Assembly (NCBI RefSeq): GCF_900177385.1
Contig: NZ_FXBJ01000002.1
Span: 248,001 to 312,000, forward strand
Source: Carnobacterium iners
Lineage (GTDB): Bacteria > Bacillota > Bacilli > Lactobacillales > Carnobacteriaceae
DNA length: 64,000 nt
Reading direction: 5' to 3'
Position numbers and translations under genes: made by a program. The notes below the pieces were generated by a model. It did not search any database. It was not told the origin of the DNA and saw only the letters and a list, made by a program, of their open reading frames with translations. Below, one piece after another: positions 10,189 to 19,156 of the stretch (the stretch's first letter is position 1; each line of letters starts with the position of its first letter).

Positions 10189-10292
10189 TAGCGCTCATCC
10201 TTTTCTATTTAAATTTTAATTATCCTAACACAAACAATGATTGAAAGCAAAACGTACTTTATTCTATTTGAAAACCACTAAAAAAATTAGTC

Positions 10293-10604
10293 TTATTTTT
10301 CTTCATTAATATGAATAATGCCTTGCTCTAAAATACTGTAAACATGATTATCCATCTGACTATACAACATTGCTTTTCCTTTTCGTTTTGCTTTTACTAA
10401 GCGAGCCATTTTCAATACTTTTAACTGATGGGAAACAGCTGATTGTTCCATGTTCATAACTTTAGCTATTGTCCCAACATTTAATTCTTGGTTCTCTAAA
10501 AGATACAAAATAGAAATCCGCGTTGGATCACTAATAATTTTAAATAGCTTACTGACTTGTTGGATGGTCTTTTCGTCTAATAACAGCGAATCCTGTTCAC
10601 TCAT
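10293..10604 (-). CDS. ArsR/SmtB-family repressor, CzrA-like zinc sensor
   Basis: A 103-residue winged helix-turn-helix protein: SDPTRISILYLL (helix 3 region), MEQSAVSHQLKVLKMARLVKAKRKGK (recognition helix and wing). It has no cysteine, so it lacks the ArsR/CadC thiolate site. In the C-terminal helix the pattern D-x-H-x10-H-x2-E (DNHVYSILEQ ... HINE) closely matches the alpha-5 zinc site of CzrA/SmtB (DxH-x10-HxxH), with Glu in place of the last His. A zinc or cobalt sensor is therefore inferred. No transporter is adjacent, so its target is probably elsewhere. An inverted repeat lies just upstream. Confidence 0.85.
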   Translation of the reverse strand: MSEQDSLLLDEKTIQQVSKLFKIISDPTRISILYLLENQELNVGTIAKVMNMEQSAVSHQLKVLKMARLVKAKRKGKAMLYSQMDNHVYSILEQGIIHINEEK

Positions 10605-10626
10605 AGCTCGTCTTCCACTCCTTATC

Positions 10627-10647
10627 GAATAAGTTACCGGCTTATTC
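10627..10647. promoter_or_regulatory. Candidate ArsR-family operator
   Basis: Inverted repeat GAATAAG-N7-CTTATTC, 22 bp upstream of the ArsR-like start codon. Its place between a TAAAAT-like -10 and the gene suits autoregulation, but the half-sites are only loosely like known zinc-sensor operators. Confidence 0.4.
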
Positions 10648-10706
10648 CTCTCCTTTATTTTAACATATCTCTTTCAATTCTTACGTCGATATACTTTATA
10701 TTAAAC

Positions 10707-10763
10707 TAAAAAACTATTGCTTAAGCTACCTCTGATGAGAATAACGTTAACCAATAGTTTTCT
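10707..10763 (-). terminator. Terminator of the pst-phoU operon
   Basis: Long hairpin on the minus strand with arms AAAACTATTGGTTAA and TTAAGCAATAGTTTT, ending in a T-rich tract. It starts 8 bp after the phoU stop codon. Confidence 0.75.
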
Positions 10764-10770
10764 TTTAGCT

Positions 10771-11457
10771 TTATGCTTTTGGAAAAGAATCATTTTTATT
10801 GTGTGTATTTAATTCGGCCATTTTACCTGTATCTAAATAAATAATCCATTCAGAGATATTTGTTACGTAATCGCCTATTCGCTCGATAAAACCAGCAACC
10901 AACATATAATCTGTTGCTCCTAAAACAATTTCTGGATCATTTTTCATTTGACGAATACAAGCTTTATAGATTTTTTTGAAATCATGATCTACATCGATAT
11001 CTTTTAAGGCCACTTTTTTTGCTTTAGTAACGTCTGAAGCAACATAAGCCTGCAAGACATCTTGAACCATTATTTTAACTTTTTCAGACATTTCGGCAAT
11101 TTGAGCTTCTATTTCGTAGTCTCTTTTATTACCTTTTACTCGAATCGTTGATTTTGCGATACTAACCGCATGATCTCCCATTCTTTCTAAATCTGAACTT
11201 GCCTTCATGATGGTAACAATTTTTCGTAAATCTGTTGTAACAGGTTGTTGCAAAGCAATCAATTCAAAACATTTATTTTCTAAGTCTGCTTCATCTTTAT
11301 TGATGGCAATATCGCCAGCAATGACTTCCTTTGCTAGTGCTTTATCGTGATTGACAAAAGCTTTTACGGACTTATAGATTGCCTCGTTTACAGCTTTTCC
11401 CATCTGGAAAAAATGAATATGCAAGTCGTTAAGGTCTTCTTCAAATACACGTCTCAC
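10771..11457 (-). CDS. phoU: Phosphate-specific transport accessory protein PhoU
   Basis: Two tandem three-helix PhoU repeats form this 228-residue cytoplasmic protein. The conserved ExxxD-type metal-cluster motifs are visible in KASSDLERMGDHAVSIAKS (about residues 85-103) and FIERIGDYVTNISEW (about 188-202). PhoU couples PstB activity to the PhoR sensor kinase and shuts both down when phosphate is plentiful. Last gene of the pst operon, 49 bp after the second pstB. Confidence 0.96.
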   Translation of the reverse strand: MRRVFEEDLNDLHIHFFQMGKAVNEAIYKSVKAFVNHDKALAKEVIAGDIAINKDEADLENKCFELIALQQPVTTDLRKIVTIMKASSDLERMGDHAVSIAKSTIRVKGNKRDYEIEAQIAEMSEKVKIMVQDVLQAYVASDVTKAKKVALKDIDVDHDFKKIYKACIRQMKNDPEIVLGATDYMLVAGFIERIGDYVTNISEWIIYLDTGKMAELNTHNKNDSFPKA

Positions 11458-11506
11458 TAACTATCACTCCTATTGTTTTATCGTCGCCTTTTATTATACC
11501 TAACTT

Positions 11507-12271
11507 TTACCCAAAACGTCCAGAAATATAATCTTCTGTTTCTTTTCTTTGAGGATTTGTAAAGATTTGTCTGGTTTCACCGTGTTCTATCAAGTGTCCA
11601 TCTAAGAAAAAAGCTGTTTTATCTGAAATACGTGAAGCTTGCTGCATATTGTGCGTCACAATAATCATCGTATAATCCTCTTTTAACTCTAACAACATCC
11701 GTTCGATTTTACCACTAGAAACGGGATCCAACGCACTCGTTGGTTCATCTAACAAGATTATTGCTGGTTCAACGGCTAAAACTCTCGCAATACAGACCCG
11801 CTGTTGTTGCCCACCAGAAAGTGCCAATGCACTCTTTGACAACTTATCTTTAACATCTTCCCATACTGCTGCTTTTTTCAAACTCGCTTCTACTATTTCT
11901 GCAATTTTAGTTTTATCTTTCATTCCTGCAATTCTTAATCCATAAGCGACATTTTCAAAAATGGAAAATGGGAAAGGATTTGGTTGTTGAAAAACCATTC
12001 CAATTTTCTTTCTTAGCTCTACTGTGTCCATCTTAGGACTGTAAATATCTTTATTCTCAAAGCTTACATTTCCCGTTACGGTTACATTTGGAATCAATTC
12101 ATTCATCCGGTTTAACGTTCTTAAATAAGTTGATTTACCACATCCACTAGGACCAATCAAAGCGGTAATTTCATTGGGTAAGAAATTCAATGAAACACCT
12201 TTTATTGCCTCTTTTTCCCCATAATACAAATGAACATCTTTCGTTTCAATAATATGGTTTCCACTCGTCAT
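11507..12271 (-). CDS. pstB: Phosphate ABC transporter ATP-binding protein (second copy)
   Basis: A 254-residue ABC ATPase with P-loop GPSGCGKST at residues 40-48, Q-loop [21 protein letters not shown] (PstB-type), signature LSGGQQQR near residue 151, Walker [14 protein letters not shown] and switch ITHNM-like VTHNMQQ. Powers phosphate uptake through PstC-PstA. Bacilli commonly carry two adjacent pstB genes; this is the downstream one, 11 bp after the first. It differs clearly from its neighbour, so it is not a recent duplicate. Confidence 0.96.
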   Translation of the reverse strand: MTSGNHIIETKDVHLYYGEKEAIKGVSLNFLPNEITALIGPSGCGKSTYLRTLNRMNELIPNVTVTGNVSFENKDIYSPKMDTVELRKKIGMVFQQPNPFPFSIFENVAYGLRIAGMKDKTKIAEIVEASLKKAAVWEDVKDKLSKSALALSGGQQQRVCIARVLAVEPAIILLDEPTSALDPVSSGKIERMLLELKEDYTMIIVTHNMQQASRISDKTAFFLDGHLIEHGETRQIFTNPQRKETEDYISGRFG

Positions 12272-12282
12272 TTAATTTCCTC

Positions 12283-13089
12283 CTAGCCAAAGTTACCTGA
12301 CACGTAGTCCTCGGTCGATTGTATTTTTGGTCGTGTAAATACTTTTCTTGTTTCATCGTATTCAATGACATTTCCTAAATAAAAGAAGGCCGTATAGTCA
12401 CTAATTCGAGAGGCTTGTTGCATGTTGTGTGTCACGATAATAATCGAGTATTTTTCTTTTAGTTGTAGCAATGTATCTTCTACTTGACTTGTAGAAATTG
12501 GATCCAATGCACTCGCAGGCTCATCAAGTAGCAAGACATCTGGCTTCAAAGCAATCGCACGAGCAATACATAAACGTTGCTGTTGACCACCTGATAAAGC
12601 AAGCGCATTTTTATGCAAATCATCTTTTACTTGTTCCCACAAAGCAGCTTGTTTTAAGCTTGTTTCCACCGCTTCATCTAATGCGCTTTTATCCTTAATT
12701 CCATGACGTTTTAAAGCGAAACTAATATTATCGTAAATTGATTTACTAAAGGGATTAGGACTTTGAAAAACCATCCCGATATTCTTTCTCATTTCATATA
12801 CATCTGTTTCAGGTGTATTGACATCTTTGCCATGATATAGGATTTCTCCTGTTACTCTAGCAATTTGAATTTCGTCATTCATCCGATTTAACGAGCGTAA
12901 ATAAGTCGACTTACCACAACCACTAGGGCCGATTAAAGAAGTTATTTTATTTTCTTCAAATTCCAATGATACACCTTTTATAGCTTCATTTTTCCCATAC
13001 CAGACATGTAAGTCCTTGGTAGATAAATTAACCGGTATATCAGATTTCATTTTAATGATATTTGTTTCAAGGCCTACTTGTTCTGACAT
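12283..13089 (-). CDS. pstB: Phosphate ABC transporter ATP-binding protein (first copy)
   Basis: A 268-residue ABC ATPase of PstB type: P-loop GPSGCGKST at residues 54-62, [29 protein letters not shown] signature, [13 protein letters not shown] and [21 protein letters not shown]. It has an N-terminal extension of about 15 residues relative to its neighbour. Located 40 bp after pstA and 11 bp before the second pstB. The two ATPases may form a heterodimer or alternative homodimers; sequence does not decide. Confidence 0.96.
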   Translation of the reverse strand: MSEQVGLETNIIKMKSDIPVNLSTKDLHVWYGKNEAIKGVSLEFEENKITSLIGPSGCGKSTYLRSLNRMNDEIQIARVTGEILYHGKDVNTPETDVYEMRKNIGMVFQSPNPFSKSIYDNISFALKRHGIKDKSALDEAVETSLKQAALWEQVKDDLHKNALALSGGQQQRLCIARAIALKPDVLLLDEPASALDPISTSQVEDTLLQLKEKYSIIIVTHNMQQASRISDYTAFFYLGNVIEYDETRKVFTRPKIQSTEDYVSGNFG

Positions 13090-13129
13090 TTTTTATCCTC
13101 CTTGACCATTCTCAATCATAGATTATCAC

Positions 13130-14014
13130 TTAACCTGCTGTAATTTTTTTCTGCAGTTTATTTCCTAAGTAACGAGCTCCCAAATTAAACAATAATACAG
13201 AAATGATAAGGACTGCTGAGGCACCAGCTGAAACTTGTGCACCGTCTGGCATGACACCCTCGCTATTAATTTTCCAAATATGAACCGCTAATGTTTCAGC
13301 TGGACGCATCACATTCAAAGGGCTGGAGATAGACAATGGATTCCAGTTTGTAAAATCCAATGCAGGTGCACTCTGACCTGCTGTATATATCAAGGCAGCA
13401 GCTTCACCAAAGATTCGACCGGCAGCTAAAATCATACCTGTCAATATTCCAGGTAGCGCAGCCGGTAAAACGATTAGGTTGACTGTTTCCCAACGGGACA
13501 AACCTAATGCTAATCCAGCTTCTCGCTGCTTTGAGGATATAGCTCTAAGTGAATCTTCAATCGTTCTTGTCAAAAGAGGCAGGTTAAATAAAGTCAGCGC
13601 CATCGCACCTGAAAGAATAGAAAAACCCAGTCCCCATTGCAAAACAAATATTAAGAACCCAAATAATCCAACAACAACTGAAGGCAGTGAACTTAGCACT
13701 TCAATAATGGTACGAATAAAATCTGTAAATAGATTCTTTTTTGCATATTCAGATAAATAAATAGCTGCTCCTAGAGAAATAGGCGTACTAATCAACATTG
13801 TTAAAATAAGCAAGTAAAATGAGTTATATAACTGAAAAACAATTCCGCCGCCTGGTTGAAAAGATTTAGAAGGCGTTGTTAAAAACTCCCAAGAAATTTG
13901 AGGGATTCCACGCCATAAAATAAAGGCTAACAAGCTGAATAAAATTAAAACAATCACTCCAGCCATCGTGTATAAAACCCCGACAGCAATTTTATCTATC
14001 TTTTTGGCATTCAT
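13130..14014 (-). CDS. pstA: Phosphate ABC transporter permease PstA
   Basis: A 294-residue membrane permease with about six helices and the EAA loop EAGLALGLSRWETVNLIVLPAALPGILTG (about residues 166-194) that docks on PstB. It pairs with PstC to form the phosphate channel. Its start is one base from the pstC stop (14014/14016), so translation is probably coupled. Confidence 0.96.
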   Translation of the reverse strand: MNAKKIDKIAVGVLYTMAGVIVLILFSLLAFILWRGIPQISWEFLTTPSKSFQPGGGIVFQLYNSFYLLILTMLISTPISLGAAIYLSEYAKKNLFTDFIRTIIEVLSSLPSVVVGLFGFLIFVLQWGLGFSILSGAMALTLFNLPLLTRTIEDSLRAISSKQREAGLALGLSRWETVNLIVLPAALPGILTGMILAAGRIFGEAAALIYTAGQSAPALDFTNWNPLSISSPLNVMRPAETLAVHIWKINSEGVMPDGAQVSAGASAVLIISVLLFNLGARYLGNKLQKKITAG

Positions 14015-14015
14015 A

Positions 14016-14936
14016 TTAGTTCATAGCCCCTTTCTTTCCAATCCAACGAGTTAAAATATTAAAGAATAAAGCCATCACTAACAAAATCAAAGCCAACGAC
14101 CAAAGAACATCATTTTGAAGTGTTCCCATTACTGTATTCCCCATATTCATCGTTAGAATACTCGTTAACGTTGAGGCTGGTGTAATCAAACTAGTTGGCA
14201 TTAATGCCGCATTTCCAATAACCATTTGAACAGCTAAAGCTTCTCCAAATGCACGAGCCATTCCAAAAACAACCGCTGTTAACAATCCTGGCGTTGCGCT
14301 TCTCAAAACCACCTTATAAATCGTTTGCCACCTTGTTGCTCCTAAAGCCAGTGAAGCTTCTCGGTAATAGCGTGGAACAGACTTTAATGTATCTACGGAC
14401 ATACTTGTAACTGTTGGTAAAATCATGACAAACAATACAATTGCTGCAGAAATTATTCCAAATCCACTTCCGCCAAATGTATTACGCATAAAGGGAACAA
14501 CTACTGATAGCCCAATAAAACCATAAACAACAGAAGGAATACCTACCAACAATTCAATAACTGGCTGTAAGATTTTTTTACCAACGGTTGGTGAGATTTC
14601 CGTCATAAAAATAGCAGCTCCAATCGCAAAAGGAGTCGCTACTGCTGCTGCTAATAACGTTACGATGAACGATCCAGCAATCATAGGTAGCGCGCCTGTC
14701 AACGGTTCCCCATTTTCTCCAAGACTACTAGGATTCCAAACCGTACCGGTTAGGAAATTCCATAATGAAACACCGTCTTTAGTAAAAGTAGATATCCCTT
14801 TACTTGCAACAAAATATAAAATAGATAATACAACAAAAACAATAAATGCAATACATAAAAAACTAATCGTCTTTCCTATCTTTTCAAGTCTACTCTTACC
14901 GGAATGTTCAGCTAGTTTTTTTTGAATTTCTTCCAA
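14016..14936 (-). CDS. pstC: Phosphate ABC transporter permease PstC
   Basis: A 306-residue permease with a cytoplasmic N-terminus, about six helices and the EAA motif REASLALGATRWQTIYKVVLRSATPGLLT (about residues 192-220). GIPSVVYGFIGLSVVVPFM near the middle is typical for PstC. It follows pstS after 86 bp and precedes pstA. A good ribosome site (AGGAGGGC-like) precedes the ATG at 14936. Confidence 0.96.
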   Translation of the reverse strand: MEEIQKKLAEHSGKSRLEKIGKTISFLCIAFIVFVVLSILYFVASKGISTFTKDGVSLWNFLTGTVWNPSSLGENGEPLTGALPMIAGSFIVTLLAAAVATPFAIGAAIFMTEISPTVGKKILQPVIELLVGIPSVVYGFIGLSVVVPFMRNTFGGSGFGIISAAIVLFVMILPTVTSMSVDTLKSVPRYYREASLALGATRWQTIYKVVLRSATPGLLTAVVFGMARAFGEALAVQMVIGNAALMPTSLITPASTLTSILTMNMGNTVMGTLQNDVLWSLALILLVMALFFNILTRWIGKKGAMN

Positions 14937-15022
14937 AAGAAGCCCTCCTTTTATTCTTTCTTTCCTTACTGATGAAAAAACACCGCTTCTGTAAATTGTT
15001 TTCTTTTCAACTTTTTTAAGTT

Positions 15023-15913
15023 TTAATCAGATTCTTGTTTAGTTTCTTTAAGAACTTCAGTCGTATTACCTTTTGCATCTCTTTCAAATTCCATTTTATT
15101 CGTCGGAATGTATCCAAGTGCCCCTATTAGTGTGTCTTGCACCTCGTCAGATAAAATGTACTCTAAAAAATCTTTTGTTAAGCCTGTTGGTTCTCCATTT
15201 GTATACATGTGTCCATAAGACCATATAATCCAGTTATTTTTTTTGACGTTTTCATCCGTAGGCTTGACTCCATCAATGGATAAGGTTTTAACCGTATCAT
15301 CTACATATGAAAAAGCGACATAACTGATAGTACCTGGAGTACTTGCAACAATTTGTCGGACTGTTCCACTTGATTCTTGTTCTTGAGTAATGATGCTTTT
15401 TGTTCCTTCTGGAATAACCCAATGGTCAAAAGTAACACGTGTACCACTCCCTGATGAGCGATTTAATACTGTGATTTTTAAATCCTTGCCGCCCAATTCT
15501 TTCCAATTTGTAATTTCTCCAGTAAAAATTTTACCCAAATTTTCTAAACTGATATCTTTTATTCCTACTTCTGGTGTAACAATTGGAGTGATTCCAACGA
15601 CTGCTACGCGGTGATCTACTAATTTCGACACATCTATTTCACTTTTTTCTTCTGCAAAAATGTCGGAATTGCCTATATCTACAGCATCAGCAGCTATTTG
15701 TCCTAGCCCTGTACCACTTCCTCCGCCTTGTACATTGATAAATTTACCAAAATTTTCAGATCCATATTGCTCGCCTGCCACTTCGACTAGTGGTTGTAAG
15801 GCAGAAGAACCTACAGCAGTAATGGACTCTTCACCTTCGAGCGGGCTACAAGCTGATAATAAAATAGCTGAAATGAACACAATTACTAGTTTGTCGTACC
15901 GATTAAATTTCAT
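15023..15913 (-). CDS. pstS: Phosphate-binding lipoprotein PstS
   Basis: A 296-residue extracellular phosphate-binding protein. The N-terminus is a lipoprotein signal (hydrophobic stretch, lipobox LLSAC with Cys near residue 22). Phosphate-contact segments are visible: AVGSSALQPLVE near residue 34, GGGSGTGLGQI near 64, and NRSSGSGTRVTF near 151. It is the first gene of the operon, with a ribosome site AGGAGG (15920-15925) before the ATG at 15913 and a PhoP box upstream. The protein is anchored by Lgt and presents phosphate to PstC-PstA. Confidence 0.96.
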   Translation of the reverse strand: MKFNRYDKLVIVFISAILLSACSPLEGEESITAVGSSALQPLVEVAGEQYGSENFGKFINVQGGGSGTGLGQIAADAVDIGNSDIFAEEKSEIDVSKLVDHRVAVVGITPIVTPEVGIKDISLENLGKIFTGEITNWKELGGKDLKITVLNRSSGSGTRVTFDHWVIPEGTKSIITQEQESSGTVRQIVASTPGTISYVAFSYVDDTVKTLSIDGVKPTDENVKKNNWIIWSYGHMYTNGEPTGLTKDFLEYILSDEVQDTLIGALGYIPTNKMEFERDAKGNTTEVLKETKQESD

Positions 15914-15954
15914 GATTTGCCTCCTAGGTAATAATATAATCCCTACATCTACTC

Positions 15955-16008
15955 ATCATAACTTATTTTTGTAAAAGTTTGCCAGTTTAATTGTAAATTT
16001 TATGTAAA
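15955..16008 (-). promoter_or_regulatory. PhoP-box promoter of the pst operon
   Basis: On the minus strand TTTACA occurs at 16003-16008, 15992-15997 and 15970-15975. The spacing is 11 bp and then 22 bp, so all three lie on one 11-bp phase; the missing fourth slot (15981-15986) reads a degenerate ACTGGC. This is the direct-repeat layout of PhoP boxes (TT[A/T]ACA every 11 bp). A -10 TATGAT follows at 15955-15960 with no conventional -35, as expected of an activator-dependent promoter. The matching phoPR genes lie 1.4 kb away. Confidence 0.8.
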
Positions 16009-16114
16009 TAAAGGCTCGAATCTGATTTTATCTTAGCGCTTTTATTTTTAAAGCACAAAGATAAGACTATTTAACTAAATAGTTCCTTTAATTTTTATTA
16101 TTTTTTGATAATAA

Positions 16115-16168
16115 AAAACCTGCTTATTGCTTGAGAAGGACTACTCACTCAAGTAATAAAAAGGTTTT
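16115..16168 (-). terminator. Terminator, probably the original phoR terminator
   Basis: Minus-strand hairpin with arms CCTTTTTATTACTTGAG and CTCAAGCAATAAGCAGG followed by TTTTTTATT. It faces transcripts from the right, but the nearest minus-strand functional gene is phoR, whose stop is 1.2 kb away beyond the transposon wreck. The simplest reading is that it ended the phoPR transcript before the IS material entered. Confidence 0.7.
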
Positions 16169-16192
16169 GGTTAACTAGGGCGTGTTTGAAAA

Positions 16193-16846
16193 CTATTTTA
16201 TTAAGAGAAAAATAGCAGCGACATAAATAAAGGCTAAGTACGACGTTGCGAGTTTATCGTAACAAGTCACAATGGGGCGGAAATTTTTCAACTTATTAAA
16301 AAAATACTCCATCAAATGACGCTCTTTATACAGCCATCAATCAACAGTCCAAGGTTTTCTCGTCTTTTTCTTTGGTGGAATGATGTAGATTGCGTCGTAA
16401 TCACCAACATAAGTCCGAATAGCTAATGAGCCGTAAGCACGATCACCAATGATGTTACTGCCCTTTATCGTAACAGGATCAAGCACTCCAAGCGCGTGAA
16501 CACTATCATGGAGATTGCCACCAGATAGTTGAAAATACAGCGGATTCCCTAAGCCATCAACGACAACATAGATTTTTATTGTGTGCTCACCACTGCTTTT
16601 ACCAATGTGTTGCAAGATGCCAGAAATTAGCCCCCTTTTTTTGCACTAGCACTTTGTTGATGTGCTGTTACGACGGTTGAATCGATACCTAAATTTTCGT
16701 AATCGGCCTCACTATTCAAAGTTATAAAAAGAGTTTCTAGTAAATTCGTATCGCGTCATAAACAAAAGTGGCTATAAACTGTTTCCCAAGATCCGTAACA
16801 TTCTCTTGGCAAGCCGCGCCATGTGGCCCCACTTCTAGCGATCCAC
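16193..16846 (-). pseudogene. IS5-family transposase remnant
   Basis: Reading the minus strand in several frames gives WIARSGATWRGLPREC (about 16800-16846), then ETVYSHF, TNLLETLF and DYENLGIDSTVVTAHQQSAS, then QHIGKSSGEHTIKIYVVVDGLGNPLYF, DRAYGS and IPPKKKTRKPW, and last YKERHLMEYFFNKLKNFRPI and TCYDKLATSYLAF. These are consecutive segments of an IS5-family (IS427-like) DDE transposase. At least one frameshift (near the A/G run at about 16630) and an internal TGA (near 16337) break it. The N-terminus is lost at the IS66 junction. Not functional. Confidence 0.82.
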
Positions 16847-17190
16847 AAAATAGAAATACAGCATCCTCATAGATATTCATATCATACTCTTCGACGATTG
16901 TTGCAACCAAGCCATCAATTTGTCGACACATATCCGTTTTCCCACAACCAATAAATACGTTCTTCACCTTGGTGAGATCAGTAACTTTCATGAGCACTCA
17001 ACTCCGATAGGATAATACGAAAAGATTCTTCTTTAATCTCTTCTTATAGAAATAATTCTGTTCGGGAGAACTTAATACGAGCGACTAATATAGAGGGAGA
17101 AGCTTTTGGCTTGAAGAGTTGGGTAGTTGTAGCTTTTGAATTGTTTGCTAATATCACTGGGACAATGTCTTATTTTGCTTTCATTAATAA
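16847..17190 (-). pseudogene. IS66-family tnpA and tnpB remnants
   Basis: From the minus-strand ATG at 16991, MKVTDLTKVKNVFIGCGKTD continues to IDGLVATIVEEYDMN and DAVFLFCG, which is the N-terminal half of the IS66 accessory protein TnpB. The family's C-terminal half is absent; the frame runs on into IS5-derived sequence. Upstream, overlapping the TnpB start, a frame with two internal stops (17187 to 16985) is probably the decayed tnpA, since tnpA-tnpB overlap is usual in IS66. The apparent 86-residue protein here is a chimera of two broken elements. Confidence 0.75.
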
Positions 17191-17377
17191 AACCTCCTGT
17201 AAAACTTAAATTGGTTTAAGTTTATCAAGAGGCTATGTATTTTCAAAGGTACCTTTCTATTAGGCGCTTACGTTCTTTCTTTGTGTAAAGTTTGTGTAGT
17301 ACTTTGTAAAGGAGTTGAAAAGCTGTAGATACAAAAAAACTAAGAAGAAGTGATAAATCACTTTTCCTTAATTTTTT

Positions 17378-19156
17378 TTATAGATGACGTAGCGGGAATA
17401 TTAGTGCGAAAGTGGTTCCTAAACCAACTTTACTTTCTACTGTGATTTTTCCATTAGAGTTTTCAACTAAATATTTCACAATAGATAATCCTAATCCCGT
17501 TCCGCCTGAATTACGACTTCTGCCTTTATCTACACGGTAAAAGCGTTCAAATATACGATTGATTTCATCTTCCGGAATACCCATTCCATTATCGCTAATA
17601 GTAATCATAGCCTTATTTTTGTTTTTTTTAACTGTTACATCTATGGTTCCACCAGGTTTAGTATAAATAACAGCATTATCAACTAGATTCGCTAGAATTT
17701 GTTTCAACCGATTTTTATCTCCTTCGATTTTAACACTGTCTTCTTCAAATAAATTCATCGTAATTTTTTTTTGTTCTGCTTTTTGGTTCATTAATTTAAA
17801 TGTAGACAAAACTGCCTCTTTAACAACCACTTCTTCAAAAGAAATTGGCACTTGCCTTTGTTCCAGTTTAGATAATTCTAATATATCATTTACTAATAGA
17901 TTTAATCGCGTACTTTCTTCCAACATAATTTCTAGAAACTGTTTCAAAATTACTTTATCTTCCATAGCTCCATCTAGCAAAGTTTCTGAAAATCCCTTTA
18001 ACGCTGTGATTGGAGTTCTTAACTCATGAGAAGCATTAGTGACGAAATCGGTTCGAACTTTTTCTAAACGTCTTATTTCTGTAATGTCATACAACAATAC
18101 GATGAGATTCATATCCTCTTTAGTCTTTCCTGCTATCGGAACAACGTTCGCATCAACTATTCGCTCACTAGGAAAATAAAAATAAATTTCTTTGTTTTGT
18201 ATTTCTTTTTTCCGATAAGCTTTTTCAATTAAATAACTTAACCCATAGCTTTTTGTTGCTTCAGCATAGGATTTACCGATTAATTTGTTGCTATCCATAT
18301 CAAAAATCTGGCACATTGCAGGATTAACTATCTGGATATTCCGATGTTCATCCAGCTGCATAACACCAATTACTAAATGATTAATCAATTCATTAATTCG
18401 TTCTTTATTTTGATCAATTTCTTGCATTTGATCGTCCAAACTCTCCGCTAATTCATTAATCGTTTGACCAAGTTTATTTATTTCGCCGTAACCATTTCCA
18501 CTAAAGCGCACTTCATAATGGTTATCAGATAATTTCTTCGCTACATTCATTACTTCCTCAATCGGTTTAGCAATATATTTGGCTATTAAAAATGTAATCC
18601 CGGCAGTTAGCAATAACGCCAAAAAGATAAACATCACGATAGACTGCATAATTTGACCATTTAACTGGTTCACTTCTTCCGAAGGCTTAGCTAAACGAAG
18701 TACACCTATTAATTGCCCTGATTGACTTAAAACTGGCTGTGCAACATAGTAAAGTCTCTTTTTAGTACTTTCACTCGTGCGTGAATCCGTCCCTTGTGAT
18801 TCTCCTTTTATAATAGCCTGTATTTCTTTACGGTTAGAATGGTTCTCTAGTGATACATAATTGTCTATTTTAGAATCGTAAATGACTGTTCCATTTAAAT
18901 CGATTAATGTAATGCGTTGGTTCGTGTATTCTTTTACTTTTATAGCTTCTTCTTTTAAATCAGAAAAGGCAGCTTTATCTTTAGCTAGACCATCAAAATT
19001 ACTTAACACAAGTTTAGATTGTTCTAATAAATCTTCTTGTTGGTTCTCATTAACATAATTTTGCATCAACTGGGTTGAAAAAAAAACGACACAACTTCCA
19101 AAGATAATAAATAAAACCATAAAAATAGCTAATACTTGCGTTTGCATCTTTTTCAT
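17378..19156 (-). CDS. phoR: Phosphate-responsive sensor histidine kinase PhoR
   Basis: A 592-residue membrane kinase. Helix 1 is at residues 7-29, an extracellular sensor domain at about 30-168, helix 2 at 169-194, HAMP at about 192-245, PAS at about 250-360, then HisKA with the phosphorylated His377 in NASHELRTPITALKGF, and the ATPase domain with NAVIYTKPGG, DNGMGIPEDE and GGTGLGLSIVKYLVE. The architecture matches PhoR/PnpS; WalK has a similar layout, but overlap with phoP and the nearby pst operon favour PhoR. It overlaps phoP by 4 bp. A weak hairpin (17348-17363, AAGTGAT/ATCACTT) follows the stop; the better terminator is at 16115. Confidence 0.88.
   Translation of the reverse strand: MKKMQTQVLAIFMVLFIIFGSCVVFFSTQLMQNYVNENQQEDLLEQSKLVLSNFDGLAKDKAAFSDLKEEAIKVKEYTNQRITLIDLNGTVIYDSKIDNYVSLENHSNRKEIQAIIKGESQGTDSRTSESTKKRLYYVAQPVLSQSGQLIGVLRLAKPSEEVNQLNGQIMQSIVMFIFLALLLTAGITFLIAKYIAKPIEEVMNVAKKLSDNHYEVRFSGNGYGEINKLGQTINELAESLDDQMQEIDQNKERINELINHLVIGVMQLDEHRNIQIVNPAMCQIFDMDSNKLIGKSYAEATKSYGLSYLIEKAYRKKEIQNKEIYFYFPSERIVDANVVPIAGKTKEDMNLIVLLYDITEIRRLEKVRTDFVTNASHELRTPITALKGFSETLLDGAMEDKVILKQFLEIMLEESTRLNLLVNDILELSKLEQRQVPISFEEVVVKEAVLSTFKLMNQKAEQKKITMNLFEEDSVKIEGDKNRLKQILANLVDNAVIYTKPGGTIDVTVKKNKNKAMITISDNGMGIPEDEINRIFERFYRVDKGRSRNSGGTGLGLSIVKYLVENSNGKITVESKVGLGTTFALIFPLRHL

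Larger units (their letters stand above)
16178..17271 (-). mobile_element. Composite wreck of an IS66-family and an IS5-family element
   Basis: The right end at 17271 reads on the minus strand GTAAGCGCCTAATAGAAAGG, the GTAAGCG-type terminus of IS66 elements, followed by remnants of tnpA and tnpB. At about 16842-16850 IS66 coding sequence stops and IS5-type transposase sequence begins, running to a plausible terminus GGGCGTGTTTGAAAA at 16178. The other half of IS66 is missing, so the IS5-like element probably inserted in it, followed by deletion. No functional transposase remains. Confidence 0.8.

Noticed and set aside
16737-16997. Independent small gene of 86 codons
   Set aside because: It is IS66 TnpB sequence running out of frame into an IS5-family remnant.
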